Positions 9,461-19,147 of a DNA stretch of 56,955 bases are shown piece after piece (the first letter of the stretch is position 1; every line of letters begins with the position of its first letter). Under the pieces are notes generated by a model that did not search any database, was not told the origin of the DNA, and worked only from the letters and a program-made list of their open reading frames with translations. Position numbers and translations under genes: made by a program. Source of the stretch: Chryseobacterium gleum (GTDB lineage Bacteria > Bacteroidota > Bacteroidia > Flavobacteriales > Schleiferiaceae); NCBI GenBank assembly GCA_945883565.1, contig CAMCXO010000016.1:1-56955 (forward strand). The letters are read 5' to 3'.

Positions 9461-9468
9461 CAAATATA
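9461..9468 (-). promoter_or_regulatory. Candidate -7 element for fumarylacetoacetase
   Basis: Read on the minus strand this is TATATTTG, matching TANNTTTG, 19 nt upstream of the fumarylacetoacetase ATG. No convincing -33 TTG is seen, so the call is weak. It lies two bases from the opposed glyA element, so polymerases on the two promoters would compete. Confidence 0.3.
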
Positions 9469-9493
9469 TAAATCCCCTTAAGCCTGCATCATT

Positions 9494-10768
9494 ATGGAAA
9501 GAGATTTGCAAATTTTTGAACTCATAGAGGCCGAACGCGCGCGTCAAACTGAAGGTCTCGAACTCATTGCGTCAGAAAACTTTACAAGCCCACAGGTTAT
9601 GGAGGCTATGGGCTCGGTTTTGACCAATAAATATGCGGAGGGATTTCCGGGCAAAAGGTATTACGGGGGGTGTGAAGTAGTAGATGAAGTTGAAAACATA
9701 GCCATCGAAAGGGCCAAAACCTTGTTTAATGCCGAATATGCCAATGTTCAACCCCATTCAGGCAGCCAAGCCAATGCGGCAGTTTATTTGGCTTGTTTGC
9801 AGGCAGGCGACAAAATTATGGGCTTCGATTTAAGTCATGGCGGTCACCTAACGCATGGCAGTCCAGTTAACTTTAGTGGGAAGTTATACCAAACCAGTTT
9901 CTATGGAGTAGAAGCCGAAAGTGGTTTATTGAATTACGATAAAATTGCCGTTCGTGCCGAAGAGGAAAAGCCCAAGCTCATTATTTGTGGGGCATCGGCT
10001 TATTCGCGCGACATTGACTTTAAAAGATTTAGAGAAATTGCCGATTCGGTTGGTGCTTTATTGCTGGCCGATATCTCGCATCCAAGTGGCTTAGTTGCCA
10101 AAGGATTGTTAAATGACCCCCTTCCCCATTGTCACCTAATCACAACTACCACCCATAAAACTTTAAGAGGTCCAAGAGGCGGTATGATTATGATGGGTAA
10201 AGATTTTGAAAATCCATTTGGGCTGAAAACCCCAAAAGGCGAGCTTCGTATGATGTCGAGTCTTATTGATTCAGCAGTTTTTCCTGGTACCCAAGGAGGC
10301 CCACTGGAGCATGTTATTGCGGCCAAAGCCGTGGCTTATGGTGAAGCTTTGGAAGACAGTTATCTCGCATATATTTTACAAGTTCAAAGGAATGCCCGAG
10401 CCATGGCCTCTGCCTTTATGGATTTGGGGTACAATTTAATTTCCGGAGGTACCGATAACCACCTAATGCTTATCGATTTGCGCAACAAGGGTATAAGCGG
10501 AAAGCTAGCGGAAAATACACTGGGTAAGGCCGATATTACCATAAACAAAAACATGGTACCATTTGATAATCAATCACCTTTTATTACTTCTGGTATGCGT
10601 ATTGGCACTCCAGCCATTACCACCCGAGGATTAAAAGAAGCCGACATGGCTTTGGTAGTAGAATTGATAGACGAAGCATTGATGCATCACGATAACGATG
10701 CCAAATTGGAAATCATAGCCGACAAGGTGTACAACTTAATGTCTGAGAGACCTTTATTCGCTTGGTAA
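9494..10768 (+). CDS. glyA: Serine hydroxymethyltransferase
   Basis: A 424-residue PLP enzyme that interconverts serine and glycine with tetrahydrofolate, the main one-carbon source. The substrate-binding start ELIASENF, the [12 protein letters not shown] segment, HSGSQAN, the PLP aspartate in ADISHPSG and the Schiff-base lysine Lys222 in [14 protein letters not shown] are all present, as is the FPGTQGGP loop. Length is normal for bacteria. It is a single-gene unit that converges on the RsmI-like gene 18 bp downstream. Confidence 0.98.
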   Translation: MERDLQIFELIEAERARQTEGLELIASENFTSPQVMEAMGSVLTNKYAEGFPGKRYYGGCEVVDEVENIAIERAKTLFNAEYANVQPHSGSQANAAVYLACLQAGDKIMGFDLSHGGHLTHGSPVNFSGKLYQTSFYGVEAESGLLNYDKIAVRAEEEKPKLIICGASAYSRDIDFKRFREIADSVGALLLADISHPSGLVAKGLLNDPLPHCHLITTTTHKTLRGPRGGMIMMGKDFENPFGLKTPKGELRMMSSLIDSAVFPGTQGGPLEHVIAAKAVAYGEALEDSYLAYILQVQRNARAMASAFMDLGYNLISGGTDNHLMLIDLRNKGISGKLAENTLGKADITINKNMVPFDNQSPFITSGMRIGTPAITTRGLKEADMALVVELIDEALMHHDNDAKLEIIADKVYNLMSERPLFAW

Positions 10769-10786
10769 TTGAATGTTTAAATGGCC

Positions 10787-11500
10787 TTAAAGCCGGGCAT
10801 CGATTAAAAAGATGGCCGGCTCCTTGCCCAAATCAGGCAATGTATTTCGCCACTTAGCCACCGTTTGGGTTAAAATAAATTCATTATCACCGGTAATATT
10901 GGAGGCGACGCATATTTTGGTTGCTGGCGCCAAAACCGAGAGAAGTTCTTGAAAAAGTTTGTGATTTCGGTAAGGGGTTTCTATGAAGATTTGGGTTTGC
11001 CCATTTTGTTGAGACAGGCGCTCTAAATCTTTTAACCTTTTCTTTTTTTCACCTTTATCGATTGGCAAATACCCCACAAAGGCAAAGTTTTGGCCATTCA
11101 TTCCACTTGCCATTAAAGCCAATAGAATAGCGGATGGCCCAACCAAAGGCACCACTTGAATACCTTGTTGGTGAGCCAAAGCCACCAATTCGGCACCTGG
11201 ATCGGCAACACCTGGACAGCCTGCTTCTGAAATAAGTCCAACATTTTGTCCTTGAAGACATGGCTGAAGCATAGGCATTAATTCGTTTGAGTTGGTAAAC
11301 TTATTTAAAAGCGAAATATGTAATGTGCCTTGGTTAATGGCTGGATGTGCTTTTTTCACAAAATGGCGGGCCGATTTCTCATTCTCAACCACATAAAAAG
11401 AGGTAGACTCAATAATTTTTCGGATACTTAATGGTAACACTTCAAGTGGCTCACATTCAGCAATAAGGCTTGGAATTAGGTAAAGCTTTGCCTGATTCAT
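10787..11500 (-). CDS. RsmI-like SAM-dependent methyltransferase (tetrapyrrole-methylase fold)
   Basis: A 237-residue tetrapyrrole-methylase-fold methyltransferase of the RsmI (16S rRNA cytidine-1402 2'-O-methyltransferase) group. The SAM-binding LISEAGCPGVADPGAELV segment and the PLVGPSAILLALMASG segment are typical. The N-terminus lacks the usual glycine-rich GTPIGN segment and reads LYLIPSLIAE, as in a shorter Bacteroidota paralogue group, so true RsmI function is not certain. Start: the ATG at 11500 overlaps the phosphatase stop as ATGA; an in-frame extension of 11 codons upstream would run inside the phosphatase gene and is not needed. Confidence 0.8.
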   Translation of the reverse strand: MNQAKLYLIPSLIAECEPLEVLPLSIRKIIESTSFYVVENEKSARHFVKKAHPAINQGTLHISLLNKFTNSNELMPMLQPCLQGQNVGLISEAGCPGVADPGAELVALAHQQGIQVVPLVGPSAILLALMASGMNGQNFAFVGYLPIDKGEKKKRLKDLERLSQQNGQTQIFIETPYRNHKLFQELLSVLAPATKICVASNITGDNEFILTQTVAKWRNTLPDLGKEPAIFLIDARL

Positions 11501-11952
11501 GGCTTTAGAAGGTTTTTGGCAATGGCTGTGCAAGCTCTATCTAACATGTCGTAAACTTCGTCAAAGCCTTGATCACCCCCAAAATAAGGGTCTGGTACTT
11601 CTGCGTTTTGGCCAGGGTAAAGGTGATCTAAAATAAGTGATACTTTATTTTTTTGATTTTCTGATACGGCCATTTCCAACAATTTTGACAAGTTGGAAAC
11701 ATCCATAGCAAAAATGTGGTCATAAAGTTCAAAATCTTCCTTAACAAAGGGCCTTGAACGTTGATGGCTAATATCGAGCCCATTTTTTCGAGCGGTTTTT
11801 ATGCTTCTGATGTCGGGACGCTCTCCAAGATGAAAGGCAGATGTGCCAGCCGATTCCACAGAAAAAACATCGGCAGGAAGTTTACTTTGCAGAATGCCTT
11901 CGGCCAAAGGCGACCGGCAAATATTTCCGAGACAAACCATTAAAATGCGCAT
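11497..11952 (-). CDS. Low-molecular-weight protein-tyrosine phosphatase
   Basis: A 151-residue cytoplasmic phosphatase. The signature CX5R loop CLGNICRSP is at the N-terminus (Cys7 nucleophile, Arg13), and the general acid is Asp121 in PDPYFGG. The size is exactly that of the family. Substrates may be phosphotyrosine on kinases or phosphoarginine-type targets; sequence alone does not decide. Its stop overlaps the start of the RsmI-like methyltransferase by 4 bases, so the two are translationally coupled. smpB lies 43 bp upstream on the same strand. Confidence 0.93.
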   Translation of the reverse strand: MRILMVCLGNICRSPLAEGILQSKLPADVFSVESAGTSAFHLGERPDIRSIKTARKNGLDISHQRSRPFVKEDFELYDHIFAMDVSNLSKLLEMAVSENQKNKVSLILDHLYPGQNAEVPDPYFGGDQGFDEVYDMLDRACTAIAKNLLKP

Positions 11953-11995
11953 TGTGCAAATAATATTATCAGAACCAAATATAGTTTCTGCAATA

Positions 11996-12451
11996 CTAGG
12001 CTCGGTTTTGACTTCGATCTAGTTCTCGTTTCACTTCGCGGTCTTTTAGAGTATGCCGCTTGTCGTGTAATTTTTTGCCTTTGGCCAGTGCGATTTCCAA
12101 TTTGGCAATACCTTGCTCGTTTATAAACAATAGAGTTGGAATGAGGGTAAGCCCCACATTTTTTAGTTTACCTTCTATTTTTGCTATTTCGCGTTTGTGC
12201 AACAGCAATTTGCGTTGACGCAAAGGTTGGTGGTTGTTTATATTGCCGAAAGCGTACTCTTGAATATTCATATTTCGCACAAACAACTCATCATTTTCCA
12301 AAAGACAGAAGCTGTCAGCAATAGAAGCTTTTCCTTCTCTAAGGCTTTTTATTTCGGTACCCAGCAATTGAATTCCGGCTATAAATCTTTCCAAAAGTTC
12401 GAATTCGAAACTCGCTCTTTTGTTTCGAATGCGGATATCGTTTTTAGACAT
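11996..12451 (-). CDS. smpB: SsrA-binding protein SmpB
   Basis: A 151-residue SmpB, the partner of tmRNA in rescuing stalled ribosomes. The N-terminal segment IRNKRASFEFELLERF, the LLGTEIKSLREGKASIADSF core, the FVRNMNI and RKLLLHKREI strands and the basic tail ending KHTLKDREVKRELDRS-like residues are characteristic. No tmRNA gene is in the window. It is likely co-oriented with the phosphatase-methyltransferase pair downstream. Confidence 0.97.
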   Translation of the reverse strand: MSKNDIRIRNKRASFEFELLERFIAGIQLLGTEIKSLREGKASIADSFCLLENDELFVRNMNIQEYAFGNINNHQPLRQRKLLLHKREIAKIEGKLKNVGLTLIPTLLFINEQGIAKLEIALAKGKKLHDKRHTLKDREVKRELDRSQNRA

Positions 12452-12508
12452 AAGCCGACAAAATTACTCCAATTAAACCCATGGTTTACTTGGCTAATGC
12501 CAAAGAAA

Positions 12509-12793
12509 CTACACCAAGTGAACCGAGTGCACTCTTTGGATGGGAATGGTTCGGCCAGCTTTTAGAATAATATTTTGCTCAGTAATTGCCCAAATGGTGG
12601 TATTTACTTTTTTAATACCCAAACTGTCTTCGAAAACAATTACTACCTTTTGTTTTTCAAGATTGCCTAAGGCTGTGGCTTTGTGCAGAGCCCATGACCT
12701 TTCGAGCTTGGCTTGGGCATCCATGAGTACGTCTGAATTTGGGAATACCAAATTGTGGACTTTTTCTTTTTCAATTTCGACAATGTTATGCAT
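12509..12793 (-). CDS. Small conserved protein of unknown function
   Basis: A 94-residue soluble protein without signal peptide or membrane segment. It has a helical N-terminal half and a C-terminal half of beta strands (KVVIVFEDSLGIKKVNTTIWAI, then a GRTIPIQRVHSVHL end). The pattern resembles a small conserved Bacteroidota protein whose genes often sit alone; I know no function for it. It starts with ATG at 12793 and lies 57 bp upstream of smpB on the same strand, so it may be in the same transcript. Confidence 0.7.
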   Translation of the reverse strand: MHNIVEIEKEKVHNLVFPNSDVLMDAQAKLERSWALHKATALGNLEKQKVVIVFEDSLGIKKVNTTIWAITEQNIILKAGRTIPIQRVHSVHLV

Positions 12794-13107
12794 ACTCTAG
12801 TGTTTTTTATGGACTCTAAGATAATTTTTTATTTACCATCAATTAATATTGGCCTTTTGTATTAACAGTAAATTAAGTGTTAAATTAATTGAAGAACACG
12901 TAACTAATTGTTCTTGTGCATAAAAAATGAGCATATATAATTTTCGAACATTTATTTCTAAAAGCTAGAACTAATTCCAACTTTGGGAATATTAGTATGA
13001 CGGAAATATTGTGTTTTCAATTTGTCAATCAGTATATTAGCGGCCGATTAGTGGGAGGGTTCAATAATTGACAAATTACACTAAACGAAACACAAGGTCT
13101 GTTGATT
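12794..13107. other. 314-bp divergent intergenic region with inverted repeats
   Basis: AT-rich gap between two divergent genes. It holds a 10-bp perfect inverted repeat (AATTTGTCAA at 13019-13028, TTGACAAATT at 13068-13077, 39-nt spacer) ending 30 nt before the giant adhesin start. It also holds a 6-bp dyad AAGAAC/GTTCTT near 12892-12915. No TANNTTTG element with a good -33 was found, and no RNA gene. Confidence 0.4.
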
Positions 13108-16100
13108 ATGAAGAAAATCGCTATTTATTTATTTGCACTTATGGCGGCTCATTTGCAGGTTTTTGCAGAAGGAACGCGTGAAACCCAACCTGCACTGCCC
13201 CCTGGAGCAGGATTTACAAATGCTGGTCAAATTAGCGTATACGATTGGGGCGGTGAATTTGCCACATACGATGCACCAGCAGACCGTCAGCTTAAAGTAG
13301 CGATTAGAAACCACGTAGTAGAGCAAGTTTACCTTGGATTTAATATGGTAAACTTTTCAGGTGGCTCGGGATACATACGCATCAAGGATCCAAATGGCAA
13401 TATTGTATGGGGACCTCACGAACTAAAAAAGTTTAACCCCAATCCGGGTTGGATTAATGGCTATGCGCAGGCCGTTGCAGGCCCGAAAAAAATAAATCCA
13501 GCAGGTTACAATCCATTCATTTTTAATCCAACCATGAATGGTGATTATACGATAGAATTAAATCCGAACGACCCAGTAATTAAAGCCAGCGCGAGCTTGT
13601 ACCGTTTCGATTTATTCGATGTAACCGTTGTGGATACTGTAAGCATGATTGAAAAACGCGGACGTTTGTGGTCGAAGCTTTGGGCTTTAACTACCAATCA
13701 GCAGGGTGTATTGTTTACCGGTAAAATTTGGGTTTTGCGTGAAGACAGCACCCGGTATATGGTAGATTACAACGGCATGGATGCTTATGGATTTGGTATC
13801 ATTTCGAACGATAATGGGGTTACAAATACTGGCGATGCCATTGCTGACCGAAGAAGTCAGGCTTTTAATCCACCACCACCACAAGGTCAAGTAGTTTATT
13901 ACCCTCAGCATAAGCTATTTCTCAATCCTCCGGATGTAGATTTATATCCATTCCCTAATGTAGTGCCCGCATTCAATTTTCCAGCAGATACCAGTAATTT
14001 GATAACAGGATGCGTTAACACAGGGTATTGTTTGAACATCAACCCAACTTCATCCGGTTTTGCTACAGTAACATTAGATTTAGATGGTGTGTTAGGTTAT
14101 CAGTCAGGTGGGCAGGATAGGATTATTACCGATTTGGTTCAGCCAGGACAAAATTGCATACCATGGGATGGACTAGACGGTTTGGGCAATGCTGCCACCG
14201 CCGGACAAATCAATATCTCAATTGAATATGCGGCTTCGGTGATTAACATCCCGATTTGGGATGCTGAAACTTACACCCGAGGCATTTTGTTTTATCACGT
14301 GCCTGCACCGGGGCAATTGGTACAATTGCCGCTATTTTGGGACGATTCGCAAGTGGGCTTGCCTAGCAATTTGCTTGGATGTTTAAATACAAATGGAGCT
14401 TTATGTAGATCTTGGGGTAATTTCCAGGGCAACGAACGCTTCATGAACACATGGTCTTCGGCTTATATTTCTACTACCAACCTTACCAATTTCTTTTTCA
14501 GGGGTTGTGTACCAACCGCCACCAACGATTTCCTTCAAATAAACCAAGGCAGCAGTGGTGTTTTATCGCCTTTGGTTAACGATAATTTCCAGCCTGGAGA
14601 AATGGACCCAAGTACTTTCTCCTTAATCGGAAATCCATTTAATGGCACCGCCGTTTACTTGCCCGCAACCCAACAAGTACAGTATACTCCCAATCCAAGC
14701 TTTAATGGACGCGACTCGGTTCGTTACAGCATATGCGATACAAGTGCCATTCCCATTTGTGCCAATGCATGGATAGTGTTTGATGTTCTGTACCAAAACT
14801 TCCCACCGGTAGTAGATTCCATTAACGGGGTAGGAACTGTACCTCCACCAGGAAGCAACTTCCCAGTTATAACGCCACAGAACACGCCTATTGATATTTG
14901 TTTATCACTATCTGATATTAATGGCGATAATCTCAGTCTTTCCCTCTTCACTCCTCCAGCAAACGGAAGTATTAGTAACTTGAGCAATGGCGACAGTTGC
15001 TTCACTTATACGCCTAATCCCAATTTTGTAGGTAATAATCAAGTTACTATACGAGTATGCGATAATGGAACACCCCCTTTGTGTACCAATGTGAATATAC
15101 CTATAACCGTAACCCCGGTTAACTATCCCCCGAACATCATAGTGGTGGGTGGCCAACCCGTGGTAAACGATACCGTAACGGTACCCATTTTTGAAGACCA
15201 AATTTCCACATTGTGTTTTACAGTTATTGATCAGAACGTAGGGCAGTCCGGTAACGTTTCATTTCTTCAAACCGCTTCCGCAACAAGTTCGGTTACGCTT
15301 AATGCGCAAGGATGTATGGTATACACACCCGAGCCAAATTATTTTGGAACCGATACCATTACCTTAGTTTGGTGCGACAATGGAGCCCCTACTCTGTGCG
15401 ATACGGCTCATGTTATTTTAAACATCCAACCTGTTAACGATAAACCGGTTGCAGTTACTGATATTGTAGCCGTTGACCCGGGACAAACCATTTGTTTTAA
15501 GCCCACCGATAACGATACCGATGTGGACAATTCAGTTTTGAATTTATCAACCATATTAAACCCCGGCGCTTTTGGAACTTACATACTTAATGGCGACAGC
15601 TTATGTTATACACCCAATCCAGGTGTAACCATTGGACGCGACACCTTGTATTATTTGGTTTGCGACAATGGTAGTCCATCAGCTTGCGATACCGGTACCA
15701 TAGTGGTGTTCATTCCTGCCAGTCCGATGCCCCCATTAGCCAATGACGATTTCTATACTTTAAACGAAGATAGTTTTATACAATTTAACCCATTGGCCAA
15801 TGACTTAGATCCCAATGGAGATCCTATTTTCTTGGTTTTTCCACCGGCAACTTTGCCTCAACATGGGGTCATATCGCAATTAGGCGGACAATGGGTGTAT
15901 GTGCCCACGGCCAATTATTGTGGGTTAGATAGTGCGCGCTATCAGGTGGTTGATGGAACCGGACTGGGTTCGTTTGCCTGGTTGCATTTCACCATAACTT
16001 GTATAGCCGATCGCCCTCAGGTTTTAAATCCACAGGGCATTCCAACCAATACACTCACCTTTAATGTTTGGGAGGACAGCGTTTCAACTATTTGCTTGAA

Positions 16101-18225
16101 TTTCTTAGATGGCGATAACGATGCAGTAGACGCTGTAGGAGCCATTCCGCTAAATATAAATGGGGCCATAAGTGGACTAGGGAACCAAGACAGCTGTTTT
16201 ACCTATACACCGCAGCCTAATTTCTTTGGGTTGGAGACAGTTTACATTGTGTATTGTGACGATGCTATTCCTTCCCTATGCGATACCGTTCTGGTGAATA
16301 TCAACGTATTGCCGGTAAACGATCCGCCCGTTGCCAATCCAGATACAGTAACAACCAGCACAGAAACTTCTGTAGTAATAAATCCTCTTAACAATGATTT
16401 TGACATAGATGGCAATATTCCACTCTCCACAGTTACCATAATTGGAGCCCCTTTAAATGGCATGGCAACGGTGAACCCTCTAAACGGTCAGGTTACTTAC
16501 ACATCTGACCCTGGTTTTACAGGAAATGACACCATCTTCTATAGAATTTGCGACGATGGCACACCATTACCATCAGCATGCAGCAACTCTTATATTTGGA
16601 TTACCGTGGAAGCTAGAGCATTTAATGTGGCTCAGGCAGAATCGTTCTGTCAGAACGATGTTGCCAATTTGCGCTGGAACATTAACAATCTAAATTTCCC
16701 AGCCGGCTCTAATCCTCTTACCATAATTTGGCTAGACAACAGTGGCGACACCGTTCAAGTAAATAGCAATTTACCTTTACAAGGTCAACTAATCTGGCCT
16801 GGCATGGTTCTCGACATTCAAGGGAACCCCATTGATTGGCCAGGATGGATATTTACCGGAGGGTCATGGATACAAGCGGCTGATGGATTTGAAGAACTTA
16901 GACCTGCTGCCAATGTTCGTTTCGTTATCAACCCCAGTGTAGATGTTGTGGTGAACTACCCCCCAGCAACACCATTCTGTAACGCTCAGCCACCTCTTCC
17001 ACCAATAGCCGTAAACGATACGTTCTCAGTTTCAAATGGCGTTGTAAGCAGCTTACCAGTTTTAATAAACGATTCTCACCCTAGCAACGTTCCTTTCGGT
17101 TTAACAGCCATTGTTACTATACCATTTATTGGAACAGCCAATATTTCGGCCAGCAATATCAATTACACTCCGGCTTCAGGGAGTTGCGGACCTGATAGCT
17201 TACAGTATGAGATCTGTGATGGCTCACAGAACTGTTCGACCGCTTGGGTTTATTTGAATATTTTCAAAAAAGATACCGACAACGACGGACTTGATGATCT
17301 TTTTGAATCGCTCACCATTAACTCTGACAATGATTCTAAAAGAGATTTTGAAGACCCGGATTCAGATAATGATGGTATTGGTGACCAGGTAGAATCTAGA
17401 AAGTTTGGAACCGATTGTTTCTATTCCACCCAAGATTTCGACAACGATGGAGTGTCAGACTGGAGAGATTTGGACTCGGATAATGACGGTATAATGGATT
17501 ACATTGAACGCTCGCAGGTTATTACCCTTCCGTTAAACCGCGATGTTAACAATAATGGTATTGATGATGCTTATGATCCGGATTTTAATGGCCGTTTAGA
17601 AAATAATCCGGTTGATACTGACGGAGACGGTTTTCCTGATTATTTAGATATAGACACCGACGGAGATGGCATTTTAGATTGGCAGGAAGCTTGGCCAACC
17701 CCTCAGCCGAATTCTGGAAACGATGCCGATGGTGATGGTGTAGACAATGCCTACGAACCTGCATTGGGAGGCTTTTTAGGCTCGGCACCTGTTGATACGG
17801 ATGGTGATGGGATTCCAGATTGGAGAGATATCGACTCAGACAATGATGGTCTTTTAGATGGTTCAGAAGACTCATTTGATCAAGATTGCAATCAAAATGG
17901 CATTCCAGACTTCCGCGACCCATTGCCTTGTAACGTAATTGTTCCACAAGGATTCTCGCCCAGCACAAACGGAACCAATGACGTCTTCTTTATTGCCAAT
18001 CTTGAAAACTTCCCCAATAATTATCTCCAAATTTTTAACCGTTGGGGCATAAAAGTGTACGAAAGTGAAACCCCTTACGACAACGCTTGGGGTGGTATAA
18101 TAAATCTTGGATCTGCAAAAGGCAATCGCCTACCGAGTGGTGTGTACTATTACGTATTAACCCTCGACAGATTCGACAGCAATTTGCCTCCTTTAACTGG
18201 TAGTGTAACCATCATCAACGACTAA
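13108..18225 (+). CDS. Giant Ig-repeat adhesin with TSP3 calcium repeats and T9SS type B sorting domain
   Basis: A 1,705-residue secreted protein. Start: the ATG at 13108 begins MKKIAIYLF followed by a signal peptide to about FAEG; an upstream TTG two codons away is unlikely. A unique N-terminal domain (about 20-460) is followed by at least six tandem Ig/cadherin-like repeats ending in YTPNPNF-, CDNGxP- and PVNDxPV-type motifs (about 465-1385). About ten thrombospondin-type-3 calcium loops (DxDxDG patterns) cover about 1389-1608. The last 95 residues (GFSPSTNGTNDVF, then IFNRWGIKVYES and GVYYYVLTLD) are the gliding-motility-associated type B sorting domain. It is followed 7 bp later by a PorP/SprF gene and then an OmpA gene, the typical partners for type B cargo. 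Likely a calcium-stiffened surface adhesin. Confidence 0.93.
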   Translation: MKKIAIYLFALMAAHLQVFAEGTRETQPALPPGAGFTNAGQISVYDWGGEFATYDAPADRQLKVAIRNHVVEQVYLGFNMVNFSGGSGYIRIKDPNGNIVWGPHELKKFNPNPGWINGYAQAVAGPKKINPAGYNPFIFNPTMNGDYTIELNPNDPVIKASASLYRFDLFDVTVVDTVSMIEKRGRLWSKLWALTTNQQGVLFTGKIWVLREDSTRYMVDYNGMDAYGFGIISNDNGVTNTGDAIADRRSQAFNPPPPQGQVVYYPQHKLFLNPPDVDLYPFPNVVPAFNFPADTSNLITGCVNTGYCLNINPTSSGFATVTLDLDGVLGYQSGGQDRIITDLVQPGQNCIPWDGLDGLGNAATAGQINISIEYAASVINIPIWDAETYTRGILFYHVPAPGQLVQLPLFWDDSQVGLPSNLLGCLNTNGALCRSWGNFQGNERFMNTWSSAYISTTNLTNFFFRGCVPTATNDFLQINQGSSGVLSPLVNDNFQPGEMDPSTFSLIGNPFNGTAVYLPATQQVQYTPNPSFNGRDSVRYSICDTSAIPICANAWIVFDVLYQNFPPVVDSINGVGTVPPPGSNFPVITPQNTPIDICLSLSDINGDNLSLSLFTPPANGSISNLSNGDSCFTYTPNPNFVGNNQVTIRVCDNGTPPLCTNVNIPITVTPVNYPPNIIVVGGQPVVNDTVTVPIFEDQISTLCFTVIDQNVGQSGNVSFLQTASATSSVTLNAQGCMVYTPEPNYFGTDTITLVWCDNGAPTLCDTAHVILNIQPVNDKPVAVTDIVAVDPGQTICFKPTDNDTDVDNSVLNLSTILNPGAFGTYILNGDSLCYTPNPGVTIGRDTLYYLVCDNGSPSACDTGTIVVFIPASPMPPLANDDFYTLNEDSFIQFNPLANDLDPNGDPIFLVFPPATLPQHGVISQLGGQWVYVPTANYCGLDSARYQVVDGTGLGSFAWLHFTITCIADRPQVLNPQGIPTNTLTFNVWEDSVSTICLNFLDGDNDAVDAVGAIPLNINGAISGLGNQDSCFTYTPQPNFFGLETVYIVYCDDAIPSLCDTVLVNINVLPVNDPPVANPDTVTTSTETSVVINPLNNDFDIDGNIPLSTVTIIGAPLNGMATVNPLNGQVTYTSDPGFTGNDTIFYRICDDGTPLPSACSNSYIWITVEARAFNVAQAESFCQNDVANLRWNINNLNFPAGSNPLTIIWLDNSGDTVQVNSNLPLQGQLIWPGMVLDIQGNPIDWPGWIFTGGSWIQAADGFEELRPAANVRFVINPSVDVVVNYPPATPFCNAQPPLPPIAVNDTFSVSNGVVSSLPVLINDSHPSNVPFGLTAIVTIPFIGTANISASNINYTPASGSCGPDSLQYEICDGSQNCSTAWVYLNIFKKDTDNDGLDDLFESLTINSDNDSKRDFEDPDSDNDGIGDQVESRKFGTDCFYSTQDFDNDGVSDWRDLDSDNDGIMDYIERSQVITLPLNRDVNNNGIDDAYDPDFNGRLENNPVDTDGDGFPDYLDIDTDGDGILDWQEAWPTPQPNSGNDADGDGVDNAYEPALGGFLGSAPVDTDGDGIPDWRDIDSDNDGLLDGSEDSFDQDCNQNGIPDFRDPLPCNVIVPQGFSPSTNGTNDVFFIANLENFPNNYLQIFNRWGIKVYESETPYDNAWGGIINLGSAKGNRLPSGVYYYVLTLDRFDSNLPPLTGSVTIIND

Positions 18226-18232
18226 GCGCAGT

Positions 18233-19147
18233 ATGAAGAAAATCTGCCTAGCTGTATTAACCACCATTTCCTGTTTGGGCCTAAAGGCCCAGCAGGAGTC
18301 GGTTTTTACGCAGTATGTAACCAATATGCAAGGCATTAACCCAGCTTACGTTGGAAGCCGAGGAACTTTAACCGCCAATTTGCTTCACCGGAGCCAATGG
18401 ACGGGCATAGATGATGCTCCTCGAACCCAAACCTTCACTTTGAACAGCCCTGTATACAACGAGAACTTCGGGGTTGGTTTCGCTATTCTAAATGACCGTA
18501 TTGGACCTATCAACACAACCCTAATGAACGTGGATTTAGCAGGTCGTATAAAGGTGCACGAAGGTGGAGGATATCTTTCGGCTGGAATTAAACTTGGTCT
18601 TAACTTCTTTCGAGCCAATATTACTGGTTTGAATATTAATGATCCCGATCCGAATTTCACACAAAACGTTAGCAGCACCTTGCCAAATGTTGGTGTTGGA
18701 ATGTATTACCATACACCTAAATTTTATTTAGGGGTTTCGGCACCAAGACTTATAGACAATCTTTTGGCTCGTGGCGAACAGGTAGCCGGTCAGGCGCGCG
18801 AACGACGTCACTTTTACTTGGCAACCGGTACAATTTTCAATTTAAATGCCGATTGGAAAATTCAACCGGCGTTTCTGTTTTATGTGCCAGAACGAGCTCC
18901 TACCACATTTAACCTAAGCTCACAGTTTATTTTTCAAGACCGTATTTGGTTAGGTGCAGGATGGCGTTGGGACGAATCTGTGAATGCATTGGTAGGTTAC
19001 AACTTTAACAAAACCATCCGAATGATGTATTCTTACGACTTTCTCATTGGCGAATTAAGACCATTTAGTGGTGGATCTCACGAAATTTCTCTTCTTTACG
19101 ATTTGCCCCTCAAATCACAACGCATTCAAAACCCACGTTATTTTTAA
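18233..19147 (+). CDS. PorP/SprF-family T9SS outer-membrane protein
   Basis: A 304-residue beta-barrel protein with a cleavable signal peptide (MKKICLAVLTTISCLGLKAQ). It begins the mature part with QESVFTQYVTNMQGINPAYVGSR-type sequence, the family hallmark, and ends as a barrel. Members assist secretion or attachment of type B T9SS cargo, and SprF is needed for SprB in Flavobacterium. It starts 7 bp after the adhesin stop and its TAA overlaps the next ATG by one base, so the three genes form one operon and this protein probably serves the adhesin. Confidence 0.94.
   Translation: MKKICLAVLTTISCLGLKAQQESVFTQYVTNMQGINPAYVGSRGTLTANLLHRSQWTGIDDAPRTQTFTLNSPVYNENFGVGFAILNDRIGPINTTLMNVDLAGRIKVHEGGGYLSAGIKLGLNFFRANITGLNINDPDPNFTQNVSSTLPNVGVGMYYHTPKFYLGVSAPRLIDNLLARGEQVAGQARERRHFYLATGTIFNLNADWKIQPAFLFYVPERAPTTFNLSSQFIFQDRIWLGAGWRWDESVNALVGYNFNKTIRMMYSYDFLIGELRPFSGGSHEISLLYDLPLKSQRIQNPRYF

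Noticed and set aside
13038-13046. Octamer TAGCGGCC seen in three intergenic gaps (near 13039, 26106 and 55993) as a regulatory motif
   Set aside because: Flanking bases and distances to genes differ, and one copy lies downstream rather than upstream of a gene; three copies may be chance.
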